Below are positions 51,437-60,277 of a DNA stretch of 64,000 bases, piece by piece. The notes below the pieces were generated by a model, which saw only the letters and a list, made by a program, of their open reading frames with translations, ran no database searches and was not told where the DNA came from. A program made the translations under genes and the position numbers. This stretch comes from Agrobacterium larrymoorei (GTDB lineage Bacteria > Pseudomonadota > Alphaproteobacteria > Rhizobiales > Rhizobiaceae). Location of the stretch: NCBI RefSeq assembly GCF_013322225.1, contig NZ_JAAMFB010000019.1, forward strand, positions 233,773 to 297,772, given 5' to 3'. Within the stretch, counting starts at the first letter, position 1. The number at the start of each line of letters is the position of its first letter.

Positions 51437-51961
51437 ATGACAACCATTATTACTGTGCGTAAGGGCGGAAAGGTCGTCGTGGCTGGCGACGGACAGGTCA
51501 GCCTCGGCCAGACCGTGATGAAGGGCAATGCCCGCAAGGTTCGCCGCATCGGCAAAGGCGAGGTGATCGCTGGATTTGCAGGCGCGACCGCCGATGCCTT
51601 CACCCTTCTCGACCGTCTCGAAAAAAAGCTTGAGCAATATCCCGGTCAGCTGATGCGCGCCGCCGTCGAGCTTGCCAAGGATTGGCGCACTGACAAATAT
51701 CTGCGCAATCTCGAAGCCATGATGCTGGTGGCCGACAAGTCCATCACGCTGGCGATTACCGGCAATGGCGATGTTCTGGAGCCTGAGCATGGCGCAATCG
51801 CCATCGGTTCCGGCGGCAATTACGCCTTCGCTGCTGCCCGTGCACTGATGGATTCGGAAAAGTCTGCGGAAGAAGTCGCCCGCCAAGCGCTCGATATCGC
51901 CGCCGACATCTGCGTCTATACCAACCATAATCTCGTGATCGAAACGCTGGACGCTGAATAA
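51437..51961 (+). CDS. hslV: ATP-dependent protease peptidase subunit HslV (ClpQ)
   Basis: Proteasome-like peptidase of the HslUV complex. 174 residues from the ATG at 51437: [20 protein letters not shown], where threonine exposed after removal of Met is the nucleophile. [18 protein letters not shown] and the [16 protein letters not shown] segment are family features. hslU follows after 77 bp. Confidence 0.97.
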   Translation: MTTIITVRKGGKVVVAGDGQVSLGQTVMKGNARKVRRIGKGEVIAGFAGATADAFTLLDRLEKKLEQYPGQLMRAAVELAKDWRTDKYLRNLEAMMLVADKSITLAITGNGDVLEPEHGAIAIGSGGNYAFAAARALMDSEKSAEEVARQALDIAADICVYTNHNLVIETLDAE

Positions 51962-52038
51962 TCCAGCTGTGCAGAACAATGGTTCCTGCGGGCCAGGCCT
52001 GCGAAGGCTGGCCGCAACAGGAAGCCGAAAGGATCGAA

Positions 52039-53346
52039 ATGACCACTTTTTCTCCCCGGGAAATCGTCTCGGAACTCGACCGTTACATTATCGGTCAGCA
52101 TGATGCGAAACGCGCGGTCGCTATTGCCCTTCGTAACCGCTGGCGTCGTCAGCAGCTGGACGAGAGCCTGCGTGACGAGGTGATGCCGAAGAACATTCTG
52201 ATGATCGGCCCGACCGGTGTCGGTAAAACCGAGATATCCCGCCGCCTGGCAAAGCTCGCTGGTGCACCGTTCATCAAGGTGGAAGCCACGAAATTTACCG
52301 AAGTCGGTTATGTCGGTCGCGATGTCGAACAGATCATCCGCGACCTCGTGGAAATCGGTATCGGCCTCGTGCGTGAAAAGATGCGCGCCGATGTTCAGGC
52401 AAAGGCCCACGCCAGCGCCGAAGAGCGCGTTCTGGATGCACTGGTGGGCCAAACGTCTTCGCCTGCTACCCGTGAAAACTTCCGCAAGAAGCTGCGGGAC
52501 GGTGAGTTGGACAAGAAGGAAATCGATATCGAAGTTGCCGATACAGGCTCCGGCATGCCGGGCTTCGAAATTCCGGGCATGCCCGGCGCCAATATCGGCG
52601 TTCTGAACCTGTCGGAAATGTTCGGCAAGGCCATGGGCGGGCGCACCAAAAAGGTCCGCACGACCGTCGAGAAATCCTACGCCGATCTCATCCGCGATGA
52701 ATCAGACAAGCTGCTGGACAATGAGCTGATCCAGCGCGAAGCGGTGAAGTCGGTCGAAAATGACGGCATCGTCTTCCTTGACGAGATCGACAAGATCGCC
52801 GCCCGTGATGGCGGCATGGGTGCGGGTGTTTCCCGTGAAGGCGTGCAGCGCGACTTGCTGCCGCTGGTGGAAGGCACGACGGTTTCGACCAAGTATGGCC
52901 CGGTAAAGACGGACCATATCCTGTTCATCGCCTCCGGCGCGTTCCATGTCGCCAAGCCATCTGATCTGCTGCCGGAACTTCAGGGTCGTCTGCCGATCCG
53001 CGTCGAGCTGAAGCCGCTGACCAAGGAAGACTTCCGCCGCATTCTGACCGAAACGGAAGCGAGCCTCATTCGCCAGTATATCGCCCTTATGGCGACGGAA
53101 GAACTGAACCTCGAATTCACCGATGACGCCATCGATGCGCTGGCGGATGTTGCGGTTCACCTGAACTCGTCGGTCGAAAACATCGGCGCGCGTCGTTTGC
53201 AGACGGTGATGGAGCGAGTTCTGGACGAGATTTCGTTCCATGCGCCGGATCGTGGCGGCTCCTCTGTCAAGATCGATCAGGATTATGTTCGCGAACATGT
53301 GGGCGATATCGCTGCCGACACGGACCTGTCGCGTTACATTCTCTAA
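52039..53346 (+). CDS. hslU: ATP-dependent protease ATPase subunit HslU (ClpY)
   Basis: AAA+ unfoldase that feeds HslV. 435 residues from the ATG at 52039 ([20 protein letters not shown]), AAAGGA upstream. Walker [16 protein letters not shown] near residues 57-71, the pore motif GYVGRD, a short I-domain (about 110-230) with a glycine/methionine-rich stretch near residues 170-185, Walker [11 protein letters not shown] and the C-terminal YIL tail that docks in HslV. Confidence 0.98.
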   Translation: MTTFSPREIVSELDRYIIGQHDAKRAVAIALRNRWRRQQLDESLRDEVMPKNILMIGPTGVGKTEISRRLAKLAGAPFIKVEATKFTEVGYVGRDVEQIIRDLVEIGIGLVREKMRADVQAKAHASAEERVLDALVGQTSSPATRENFRKKLRDGELDKKEIDIEVADTGSGMPGFEIPGMPGANIGVLNLSEMFGKAMGGRTKKVRTTVEKSYADLIRDESDKLLDNELIQREAVKSVENDGIVFLDEIDKIAARDGGMGAGVSREGVQRDLLPLVEGTTVSTKYGPVKTDHILFIASGAFHVAKPSDLLPELQGRLPIRVELKPLTKEDFRRILTETEASLIRQYIALMATEELNLEFTDDAIDALADVAVHLNSSVENIGARRLQTVMERVLDEISFHAPDRGGSSVKIDQDYVREHVGDIAADTDLSRYIL

Positions 53347-53356
53347 AAATAATGTC

Positions 53357-53381
53357 GAGTGCGGCAAATCTTGCCGCACTC
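53357..53381 (+). terminator. Terminator of hslVU
   Basis: Perfect 11-bp stem GAGTGCGGCAA / TTGCCGCACTC with a 3-nt loop, followed by TTATTTT. Confidence 0.93.
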
Positions 53382-53493
53382 TTATTTTACTTGCCTTGTC
53401 TCGACATCTGCCACCGCTTTTCGTTAAGGAAGTGCTGAAAGTCGATCCTGTGGATTATTCCGGTCTGAACCGGCAAGGAAAAGGCATCCGCTC

Positions 53494-54447
53494 GTGCGTA
53501 AAACTCTTCTGGCATTGGCCGCTGTTCTGGCCTTTGGCACCGTCTCGCAATCCTTTGCGGAGGCAGCAACCGTCGTTCCACCCGGAAACCGGAATGCGGA
53601 GCAACCCGGCGTACCGGGCGCATCGGCCCGTCGCACGAAGGGTTCCAACTCCACATTCGAGCGGAAGTACCAGAAGGTCTATGATCTTCTTTCCAGCGAC
53701 AAGCAGCTGATCGCGAAAATCAAGTCCACGGCTGGGCGCTATGGCATCGATCCCATTCACATGATCGGCGCCATCGTCGGTGAGCATACTTACAATGTCG
53801 ATGCTTATGACCGGCTGCAATCCTACTACGTTAAGGCCGCATCCTATGCTGGAAACAGCTTCCGCTTCGGCTACAAGGACGAATCTATTGCGCAGTTTCT
53901 AACCCATTCGCAATTCGCCAAATGCCAATCCAGGAGTGATTCTTACAGCCTGTGGAATTGCCGGGAAGATGTCTGGGACGCGAGCTTCCGGGGTAAAAAG
54001 GTTGATGGCGTCAGCTATCCCGACAATCGCTTCAGCGCAGTTTTCTTCCAGCCATTCTATGCGGGCCAGACCTTCGGGCTCGGCCAGATCAATCCGCTGA
54101 CGGCCCTAATGCTGTCGGACACAGTGTCACGCGTTTCCGGCTATGAGAAGCTGGATGAAAACGATGCCGCCGGCGTTTATAATTCGATCATGGACCCGGA
54201 TCGCTCGCTCGCCTTCATGGCCGCTGCCATCCGCAAGTCGATCGATGACTACAAGTCGATTGCCGCTATGGATATTTCGAAAAATCCAGGCCTGACCTCT
54301 ACGCTCTATAATCTTGGTGGTTCCGGTCAACGCGCTGCAGCTCTTGCACAGAAAAACCGCCAGAGTGGCGGCAATGTCTTGCCGGAAGAAAACTACTATG
54401 GCTGGTGGGTGAACGAGAAGCTGCCGGAGTTGCAGAAGCTTCTTTAA
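53494..54447 (+). CDS. DUF1402-type exported protein
   Basis: 317 residues from a GTG at 53494. A signal peptide covers about residues 1-24 ([23 protein letters not shown]), so the protein is periplasmic. The mature part resembles the DUF1402 family of Rhizobiales; [21 protein letters not shown] and [14 protein letters not shown] look like a lytic-transglycosylase/lysozyme-like fold (Glu followed by GLGQINP), but this is inference. No function is established. Between the hslVU terminator and glcB. Confidence 0.75.
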   Translation: MRKTLLALAAVLAFGTVSQSFAEAATVVPPGNRNAEQPGVPGASARRTKGSNSTFERKYQKVYDLLSSDKQLIAKIKSTAGRYGIDPIHMIGAIVGEHTYNVDAYDRLQSYYVKAASYAGNSFRFGYKDESIAQFLTHSQFAKCQSRSDSYSLWNCREDVWDASFRGKKVDGVSYPDNRFSAVFFQPFYAGQTFGLGQINPLTALMLSDTVSRVSGYEKLDENDAAGVYNSIMDPDRSLAFMAAAIRKSIDDYKSIAAMDISKNPGLTSTLYNLGGSGQRAAALAQKNRQSGGNVLPEENYYGWWVNEKLPELQKLL

Positions 54448-54565
54448 TCGGAACAGGTCTGTATCGATTATTTCCATTATGGAAAAAATCTTTGATGCGC
54501 CTCTGCGGTTGACGAAGGGGCCGTTCACTGGTCACTCTATGCAAACACCCATAGGGAGACATCAG

Positions 54566-56734
54566 GTGAGCCGCATCGAGAACCACGGACTTTCGTTTGA
54601 CGACGCGCTTTTTCATTTTCTGAAGGACGAGGTTCTGCCGGAGACCGGGCTGAATGCGGACGCCTTCTTCAGCGGCTTTTCCCAAATCGTTCACGATCTC
54701 GCACCCAAGAACAAGCAGTTACTGGAAAAGCGCGATGCTTTTCAGGAAAAGCTCGATAGCTGGTACCGCGAAAATGGCGCACCATCAGACCTTGCGGCCT
54801 ACGAGACCTTCCTTCGTGACATCGGCTATATCGTGCCCGAAGGTGCCGCTTTCCGGGTCAACACGCAGAATGTCGACCCCGAGATTGCCGAGCTTGCAGG
54901 CCCGCAGCTCGTCGTTCCCGTCATGAATGCCCGCTACGCCCTCAACGCCGCCAATGCGCGCTGGGGTTCGCTCTATGATGCGCTTTATGGCACCGATGCC
55001 GTTTCCGAAGAGGACGGTGCAGAAAAGGGCAGGGAGTACAATCCTAAGCGCGGCGAGAAGGTTATCGCCTGGGCTCGCTCGTTCCTCGATGGATCTGCGA
55101 CGCTTTTCAAAGGAAGCTGGTCTGACGTTCGCGGCATCAAGGTCGTTGACGGTGTCTTGCAGCTGGATGTCGATGGCGGCGCTGTTGGCTTGAATGATGC
55201 GGGTCAGTTCGCAGGCTTTAACGGTGAGGCTTCTGAGCCATCCGCTATTCTTCTGAAGAAAAATGGCATTCATATCGAGGTTGTCATCGACCCAACGACC
55301 GCCATCGGCAAGAGCGATGCAGCTGGCATTTCCGATGTCATCCTCGAATCAGCTCTGACAACGATCATGGATTGCGAAGATTCGGTCGCAGCGGTCGATG
55401 CGGAAGACAAGATCGTCGTCTATCGCAACTGGCTTGGCCTCATGCGGGGCGATTTGACGGAAGAGGTGTCCAAGGGCGGAAAAAGCTTTACCCGTAGCCT
55501 GAACCCTGATCGTAATTACGCGGCGCCCGATGGTTCGGCGCTGACGCTTCCCGGTCGCTCGCTGATGCTGGTGCGCAATGTCGGCCACCTCATGACGAAT
55601 CCGGCTATTCTGGATCGTGATGGCGCGGAAGTCCCCGAAGGCATCATGGATGCGATCATCACCGGCTCGATCGCGCTTTACGATGTCGGCCCGAATGGCC
55701 GCCATCAGAATTCGCGCGCAGGCTCCATGTATGTGGTCAAGCCGAAGATGCATGGCCCGGAAGAGGTGGCCTTTGCTGCCGAGATCTTCACGCGCGTCGA
55801 AGCGCTGGTCGGAATGCAGCCCAACACCATGAAAATGGGCATCATGGATGAGGAGCGCCGCACGACGGTCAATCTGAAGGAATGCATCCGCGCCGCCAAG
55901 GACCGCGTCGTCTTCATCAACACCGGCTTCCTCGACCGCACCGGCGACGAGATCCATACGTCGATGGAAGCGGGTCCGATGATCCGCAAGGGTGACATGA
56001 AGCAGGCCGCTTGGATTGCGGCATACGAAAACTGGAACGTCGATATCGGTCTGGAATGTGGTCTTTCCGGCCACGCGCAGATCGGAAAGGGCATGTGGGC
56101 CATGCCGGATCTGATGGCGGCGATGCTGGACCAGAAGATCGCGCATCCGAAGGCTGGTGCAAACACGGCTTGGGTGCCATCGCCAACGGCGGCAACTTTG
56201 CACGCCACGCATTACCACAAGGTGGACGTGTCCCATGTTCAGGAAGGCCTCAAAAGCCGTGGACGCGCCAAGCTTGCCGATATCCTCTCGGTTCCGGTTG
56301 CCGTGCGCCCGAACTGGTCGGCGGAAGACATCCAGCGGGAACTCGATAACAATGCCCAAGGCATTCTCGGTTACGTCGTTCGCTGGGTCGATCAGGGCGT
56401 CGGTTGCTCCAAGGTTCCTGACATCAACAATATCGGCCTGATGGAAGACCGCGCTACCTTGCGCATTTCCGCCCAGCACATGGCCAACTGGCTGCGCCAC
56501 GGCGTGGTGTCCGAGGAGCAGATCGTCGAAACCATGAAACGCATGGCCGCAGTCGTGGATCAGCAGAATGCCGGAGATGCCGCCTATATGCCGATGGCAG
56601 GCCACTTCGAGGATTCGGTTGCTTTCCAAGCCGCCGTCGAGTTGGTCCTGAAGGGGAGGGAGCAGCCGAATGGTTACACCGAGCCAGTCCTCCATCGCCG
56701 CCGCCTTGAACTGAAGGCGAAGCAGGCAGCTTGA
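54566..56734 (+). CDS. glcB: Malate synthase G
   Basis: Condenses glyoxylate with acetyl-CoA to malate. 722 residues, the G-type length, from a GTG at 54566 ([17 protein letters not shown]), AGGGAG 7 nt upstream; the longer upstream frame lacks support. Core motifs: [42 protein letters not shown] and the catalytic-site region [17 protein letters not shown]. Ends before a bidirectional terminator shared with the L,D-transpeptidase gene. Confidence 0.97.
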   Translation: MSRIENHGLSFDDALFHFLKDEVLPETGLNADAFFSGFSQIVHDLAPKNKQLLEKRDAFQEKLDSWYRENGAPSDLAAYETFLRDIGYIVPEGAAFRVNTQNVDPEIAELAGPQLVVPVMNARYALNAANARWGSLYDALYGTDAVSEEDGAEKGREYNPKRGEKVIAWARSFLDGSATLFKGSWSDVRGIKVVDGVLQLDVDGGAVGLNDAGQFAGFNGEASEPSAILLKKNGIHIEVVIDPTTAIGKSDAAGISDVILESALTTIMDCEDSVAAVDAEDKIVVYRNWLGLMRGDLTEEVSKGGKSFTRSLNPDRNYAAPDGSALTLPGRSLMLVRNVGHLMTNPAILDRDGAEVPEGIMDAIITGSIALYDVGPNGRHQNSRAGSMYVVKPKMHGPEEVAFAAEIFTRVEALVGMQPNTMKMGIMDEERRTTVNLKECIRAAKDRVVFINTGFLDRTGDEIHTSMEAGPMIRKGDMKQAAWIAAYENWNVDIGLECGLSGHAQIGKGMWAMPDLMAAMLDQKIAHPKAGANTAWVPSPTAATLHATHYHKVDVSHVQEGLKSRGRAKLADILSVPVAVRPNWSAEDIQRELDNNAQGILGYVVRWVDQGVGCSKVPDINNIGLMEDRATLRISAQHMANWLRHGVVSEEQIVETMKRMAAVVDQQNAGDAAYMPMAGHFEDSVAFQAAVELVLKGREQPNGYTEPVLHRRRLELKAKQAA

Positions 56735-56872
56735 TGACATTTAGGCCGTCATCTCCGGCCTTTAGCCTAAAGCCATCAGCCCGAGACATTGGGTTGGTGG
56801 CTTTCCTCGTCGCGCAGACGCGCTTCAGATGGGCGAGGCAAAAGTCAAAGAGAAAAGTTCTGCCCTTCAAAG

Positions 56873-56907
56873 AAAAAAGCCGCCGGGAAATCCACGGCGG
56901 CTTTTTT
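56873..56907. terminator. Bidirectional terminator between glcB and the L,D-transpeptidase gene
   Basis: Perfect 13-bp inverted repeat AAAAAAGCCGCCG / CGGCGGCTTTTTT with a 9-nt loop, giving U-tracts to both transcripts. Confidence 0.94.
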
Positions 56908-56926
56908 ATGTGCTGTGTGCGAGACC

Positions 56927-57619
56927 TTACTGGATCACGATAACCTTGGAGCTGCGGCCCGGACGAATGCGGCTGTAGAGATCGATCACGTCCTGATTGA
57001 TCATGCGGATGCAGCCGGAAGAGGCGGCGGTGCCGATGGAGTTCCACTCGGGCGAGCCGTGAATACGGAACAGTGTGTCCTGACCCTTTTCGTTGAAGAG
57101 GTACATGGCGCGAGCACCGAGCGGGTTGGTAAGGCCAGGGCCCATACCAGCCTCGACATATTTGGAGATTTCTGGCTTGCGAACGGCCATTTCCTTCGGC
57201 GGATGCCACATCGGCCATTCCTGCTTCCATGCCACATAGGCTTCACCAGCCCATGCAAAGCCCTGCTTGCCGACGCCGATACCGTAACGCACGGCCTTGC
57301 CGCCTGGCAGTATGTAATAGAGGAAACGCTCACGGGTGTTGACGATCACCGTGCCCGCCCGTTCCTGCGTCTCGAAGTTCACGATCTGGCGATGAAACTT
57401 CTTGTCCACGCGATTGATCGGAATGGCGGGCAGGGCATAACCTGCGTCCGACGTTGCGCCGTAAACTTCGTCACCGAAGATCTGGGTCGTTTCAACCACG
57501 ACCGGCGCAGACGCAAGCGTGGGGCCTGCAGAAGCGGTTTCTTTGGTCGTGGACGCGCAACCCGTCAGCGCAAGTAGGGACGACAGGCCGAGGGCAGTCA
57601 ATGAAGTGCGAATGCGCAT
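56927..57619 (-). CDS. Lipoprotein L,D-transpeptidase (YkuD domain)
   Basis: Makes 3-3 crosslinks in peptidoglycan or attaches proteins to it; Agrobacterium-type cells rely heavily on such links for polar growth. 230 residues from the ATG at 57619: a lipoprotein signal ending LLALTGC with the lipidated cysteine at residue 21, then the YkuD domain with FRIHGSPEWNSIGTAASSGCIRM holding the catalytic His and Cys. The mature protein is probably periplasmic and membrane-anchored. Upstream in-frame ATGs exist but would bury the lipobox. Divergent from the mmcB-type gene. Confidence 0.92.
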   Translation of the reverse strand: MRIRTSLTALGLSSLLALTGCASTTKETASAGPTLASAPVVVETTQIFGDEVYGATSDAGYALPAIPINRVDKKFHRQIVNFETQERAGTVIVNTRERFLYYILPGGKAVRYGIGVGKQGFAWAGEAYVAWKQEWPMWHPPKEMAVRKPEISKYVEAGMGPGLTNPLGARAMYLFNEKGQDTLFRIHGSPEWNSIGTAASSGCIRMINQDVIDLYSRIRPGRSSKVIVIQ

Positions 57620-57802
57620 AGTGTTCTCGCGGAAAAATCGCTTATATAAGCGACGCATGAATCTATATTGAATAATCGGGTTATTTTCGATTAATCTCGG
57701 CTTGGCAAGCCATCGCACCGCAGCAAGACCCATACGCACGCGAAATTGCGGCCTCATGGTCTTTTTGCAACAATTCTCCTTCAGATTTGCACAGCGTTAT
57801 CC

Positions 57803-58288
57803 ATGACTATTCTTTCCATCACCAACAACAATCCGTTAATCGACGGACGGCAGTCCGAAAAAGCGATGCTGGTGCGCCGGGGCGTTCAGGTTTTGCTCAA
57901 CGAGATGCGCCATTCGGTTTTGCCGGAACTGCCGCTTTCAAGCGGCAGGCGCGCCGATCTGATCAGCCTGTCGGTAAAGGGTGAAATCTGGATAATCGAA
58001 ATCAAATCCTCCATCGAGGATTTCCGGGTGGATCGCAAATGGCCTGATTACAGGATGCATTGCGACCGTCTGTTTTTCGCGACCCACGCCGGGGTGCCAC
58101 TCGATATCTTCCCGGAAGAATGCGGTCTGTTCGTTTCGGATGGTTATGGCGCACATCTGCTGCGCGAAGCGCCGGAACATCGCCTGCCGCCGCCCGCGCG
58201 CAAGTCGCTGATGCTCGATTTTTCAAGAACCGCTGCCCGCCGCCTGATGATGGCTGAATGGTCGACAGGCACCAGCGATTCGGATTGA
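57803..58288 (+). CDS. mmcB: MmcB-family DNA repair protein (PD-(D/E)XK nuclease-like)
   Basis: 161 residues from the ATG at 57803 (MTILSITNNNPLIDGRQSE). The middle shows a nuclease-like core: GRRADLISLSVKGEIWIIEIKSSIEDFRVDRKWPDY, with Asp and Glu-x-Lys in the restriction-endonuclease pattern. In Caulobacter the related mmcB is part of the DNA-damage response and affects mutagenesis. No SOS box was identified upstream by eye. Convergent with actR, 14 bp between them. Confidence 0.85.
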   Translation: MTILSITNNNPLIDGRQSEKAMLVRRGVQVLLNEMRHSVLPELPLSSGRRADLISLSVKGEIWIIEIKSSIEDFRVDRKWPDYRMHCDRLFFATHAGVPLDIFPEECGLFVSDGYGAHLLREAPEHRLPPPARKSLMLDFSRTAARRLMMAEWSTGTSDSD

Positions 58289-58302
58289 CTGGTTAGCTCT
58301 AT

Positions 58303-58893
58303 CTACTTGGGTGCGCGCTTTGCGAGGATGCGCTGCAAGGTACGGCGATGCATGTTGAGCCGCCTCGCAGTTTCAGAAACATTGCGCTCGCACATTTCAT
58401 AGACGCGCTGAATGTGTTCCCACCGCACGCGGTCAGCGGACATTGGGTTCTCCGGCAAATCCATCCGGTCGCCCTCGCGCTGGGTTAGCGCGTTGAACAC
58501 ATCATCCGCATCGGCTGGTTTGGCAAGATAGTCGAGTGCACCGAGTTTCACCGCCGTTACCGCTGTGGCGATATTGCCATAGCCCGTCAGGACAACGATC
58601 TGCGTGTCGTCACGATGCTGGCGGATGGCTTCGATAACCTCTAGCCCGTTTCCATCGCCCAACCGCAGATCGACCACGGCATATTTCGGCGGGGCTATTC
58701 TGGATTTTGCAATGCCTTCACTGACCGATTCGGCGGTATCGACAGAGAAGCCACGCGTCTCCATGGCACGTGCGAGCCTGCGCAGGAACGGGCCATCATC
58801 ATCCACGATCAACAGAGACTTGTCCGGACCGATGAAATCGACGTTTCCCGCCGTGGTGTCATTTGCCTTTTGGCTGTGATCGTCGTCACTCAT
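58303..58893 (-). CDS. actR: Redox response regulator ActR (RegA/PrrA family)
   Basis: Global regulator of redox, acid tolerance and energy metabolism. 196 residues from the ATG at 58893 (MSDDDHSQKANDTTAG), GGAGG upstream. Receiver domain: IVDDDGPFLRRLARAM, phosphorylation site in AVVDLRLGDGNG, KPADADDVFNAL; C-terminal Fis-type helix-turn-helix VSETARRLNMHRRTLQRIL, the highly conserved RegA output domain. 63 bp after actS. Confidence 0.95.
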   Translation of the reverse strand: MSDDDHSQKANDTTAGNVDFIGPDKSLLIVDDDGPFLRRLARAMETRGFSVDTAESVSEGIAKSRIAPPKYAVVDLRLGDGNGLEVIEAIRQHRDDTQIVVLTGYGNIATAVTAVKLGALDYLAKPADADDVFNALTQREGDRMDLPENPMSADRVRWEHIQRVYEMCERNVSETARRLNMHRRTLQRILAKRAPK

Positions 58894-58956
58894 TTTTGAG
58901 CCTCCAGCATGCAAGTTTTGAAGTGACCTTATCCCTTGCGCACGGCATGGGTAAAG

Positions 58957-60264
58957 TCAGTGGCCTCTATTATCGTCCATAATGAAGCGTGGCCAGATGA
59001 CCGTGACCCTCGCCCCTGCGACATGTGGTCCACGGTTTTCGAAATTCAGTGTCGCTCCAGAACGTTCCAGCAGCGTCTTGGCGATGAACAGACCGAGCCC
59101 AAGACCACCGGCCCGGTCTTCGTTCTGACGCTTGGTGACATAGGGGTCGCCTATTCTTGCCAGAATATCCGGCGCGTAGCCTTCCCCGTCATCTTCGATA
59201 ATGACCTTCACCTGTTGCTGATCGTGTTCCACCGTCACCGTCACCATCTCGGTCGCATAATCGACGGCGTTTTCGATCAGGTTTCCGAGGCCGTAGAGAA
59301 TGCCTGCGTTTCTGGCGCCGATCGGCTCGTTTGCCCGACCGCTTTTCTCCACCACGTGCATCTTGATGCCGAATTCGCGATGTGGCGCCATCACCTCTTC
59401 GATCAATGAGGAAAGGGGAAGCCTTCGCAGGTGCTCCTCTCCCTCTGCGGAGAGCGACGTCAAACGGCGCAGAATATCGCGGCATCTTTCGCTCTGGCTT
59501 CGCAGCAGCGCGACGTCTTCACCGAAACGCTCGTCCTTTGCGAGTTCCCGCTCCATTTCCTTGGCAACGACGCTGATGGTGGCAAGCGGAGTACCAAGCT
59601 CATGCGCCGCCGCTGCCGCCAGACCGTCGAGTTGAGAAAGGTGCTTTTCTCGCTCCAGAACAAGTTCCGTTGCAGCAAGCGCATCGGCGAGCTGATTGGC
59701 CTCGTGTGAAATCCGGTAAGCATAGAAAGCGGCAAACAGCATGGTCGCCACGATGGAACACCAGATGCCGATATGGATGATGAACTGTATCGGCAGTTCC
59801 TCGCCGGGATACCACGGAACGGGGAAGGGAGAAAAAGCAATCGCCGAAACGCAGAACACTGCAAACACCAGAAGAATAAGCGAGTGCTTCAGTGGTTGTG
59901 AGGCAAAGGCAATGATGACCTGAACGCATATTAGTGGCGCGAAGGGATTGGAAAGCCCGCCGGTGATATAGATGAGGGCCGTCAATTGCAGAAGATCGAA
60001 GGCGAGGAGCAGTGTCGCTTCCCACGACTCCAAACGGTAGGTGGCGGGAAAACGCGCCGAGAGAAAAATATTGGCGACCGCAAGCGCACCGATCAGCACC
60101 GCGCAGGTGAGTAGTGGCAGAGGGAACTCTAGCCCAAACGCGACAATCAGGATCGTGACACTCTGCCCGACCACCGCCAGCCAGCGTAACCATACGATTG
60201 TTTGCAATCGAATCTGGCGGCTGGCGCGACCGAATCTCACGTTTTCTTCGGGCTGGACTGCCAT
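58957..60264 (-). CDS. actS: Redox sensor histidine kinase ActS (RegB/PrrB family)
   Basis: Six-helix membrane kinase that senses the quinone pool. 435 residues: helices between about residues 22 and 190, with the ubiquinone-site motif GGLSNPF in TALIYITGGLSNPFAPLI; H-box DGLAAAAAHELGTPLATIS; redox cysteine in RSQSERCRDILRRLTSLS; ATPase motifs NLIENAVDYA, IEDDGEGYAPDI and GGLGLGLFIAKTLL. All RegB hallmarks are present. 13 bp after the hrpB-type gene on the same strand. Confidence 0.95.
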   Translation of the reverse strand: MAVQPEENVRFGRASRQIRLQTIVWLRWLAVVGQSVTILIVAFGLEFPLPLLTCAVLIGALAVANIFLSARFPATYRLESWEATLLLAFDLLQLTALIYITGGLSNPFAPLICVQVIIAFASQPLKHSLILLVFAVFCVSAIAFSPFPVPWYPGEELPIQFIIHIGIWCSIVATMLFAAFYAYRISHEANQLADALAATELVLEREKHLSQLDGLAAAAAHELGTPLATISVVAKEMERELAKDERFGEDVALLRSQSERCRDILRRLTSLSAEGEEHLRRLPLSSLIEEVMAPHREFGIKMHVVEKSGRANEPIGARNAGILYGLGNLIENAVDYATEMVTVTVEHDQQQVKVIIEDDGEGYAPDILARIGDPYVTKRQNEDRAGGLGLGLFIAKTLLERSGATLNFENRGPHVAGARVTVIWPRFIMDDNRGH

Positions 60265-60277
60265 GCCCTATCTCCAT

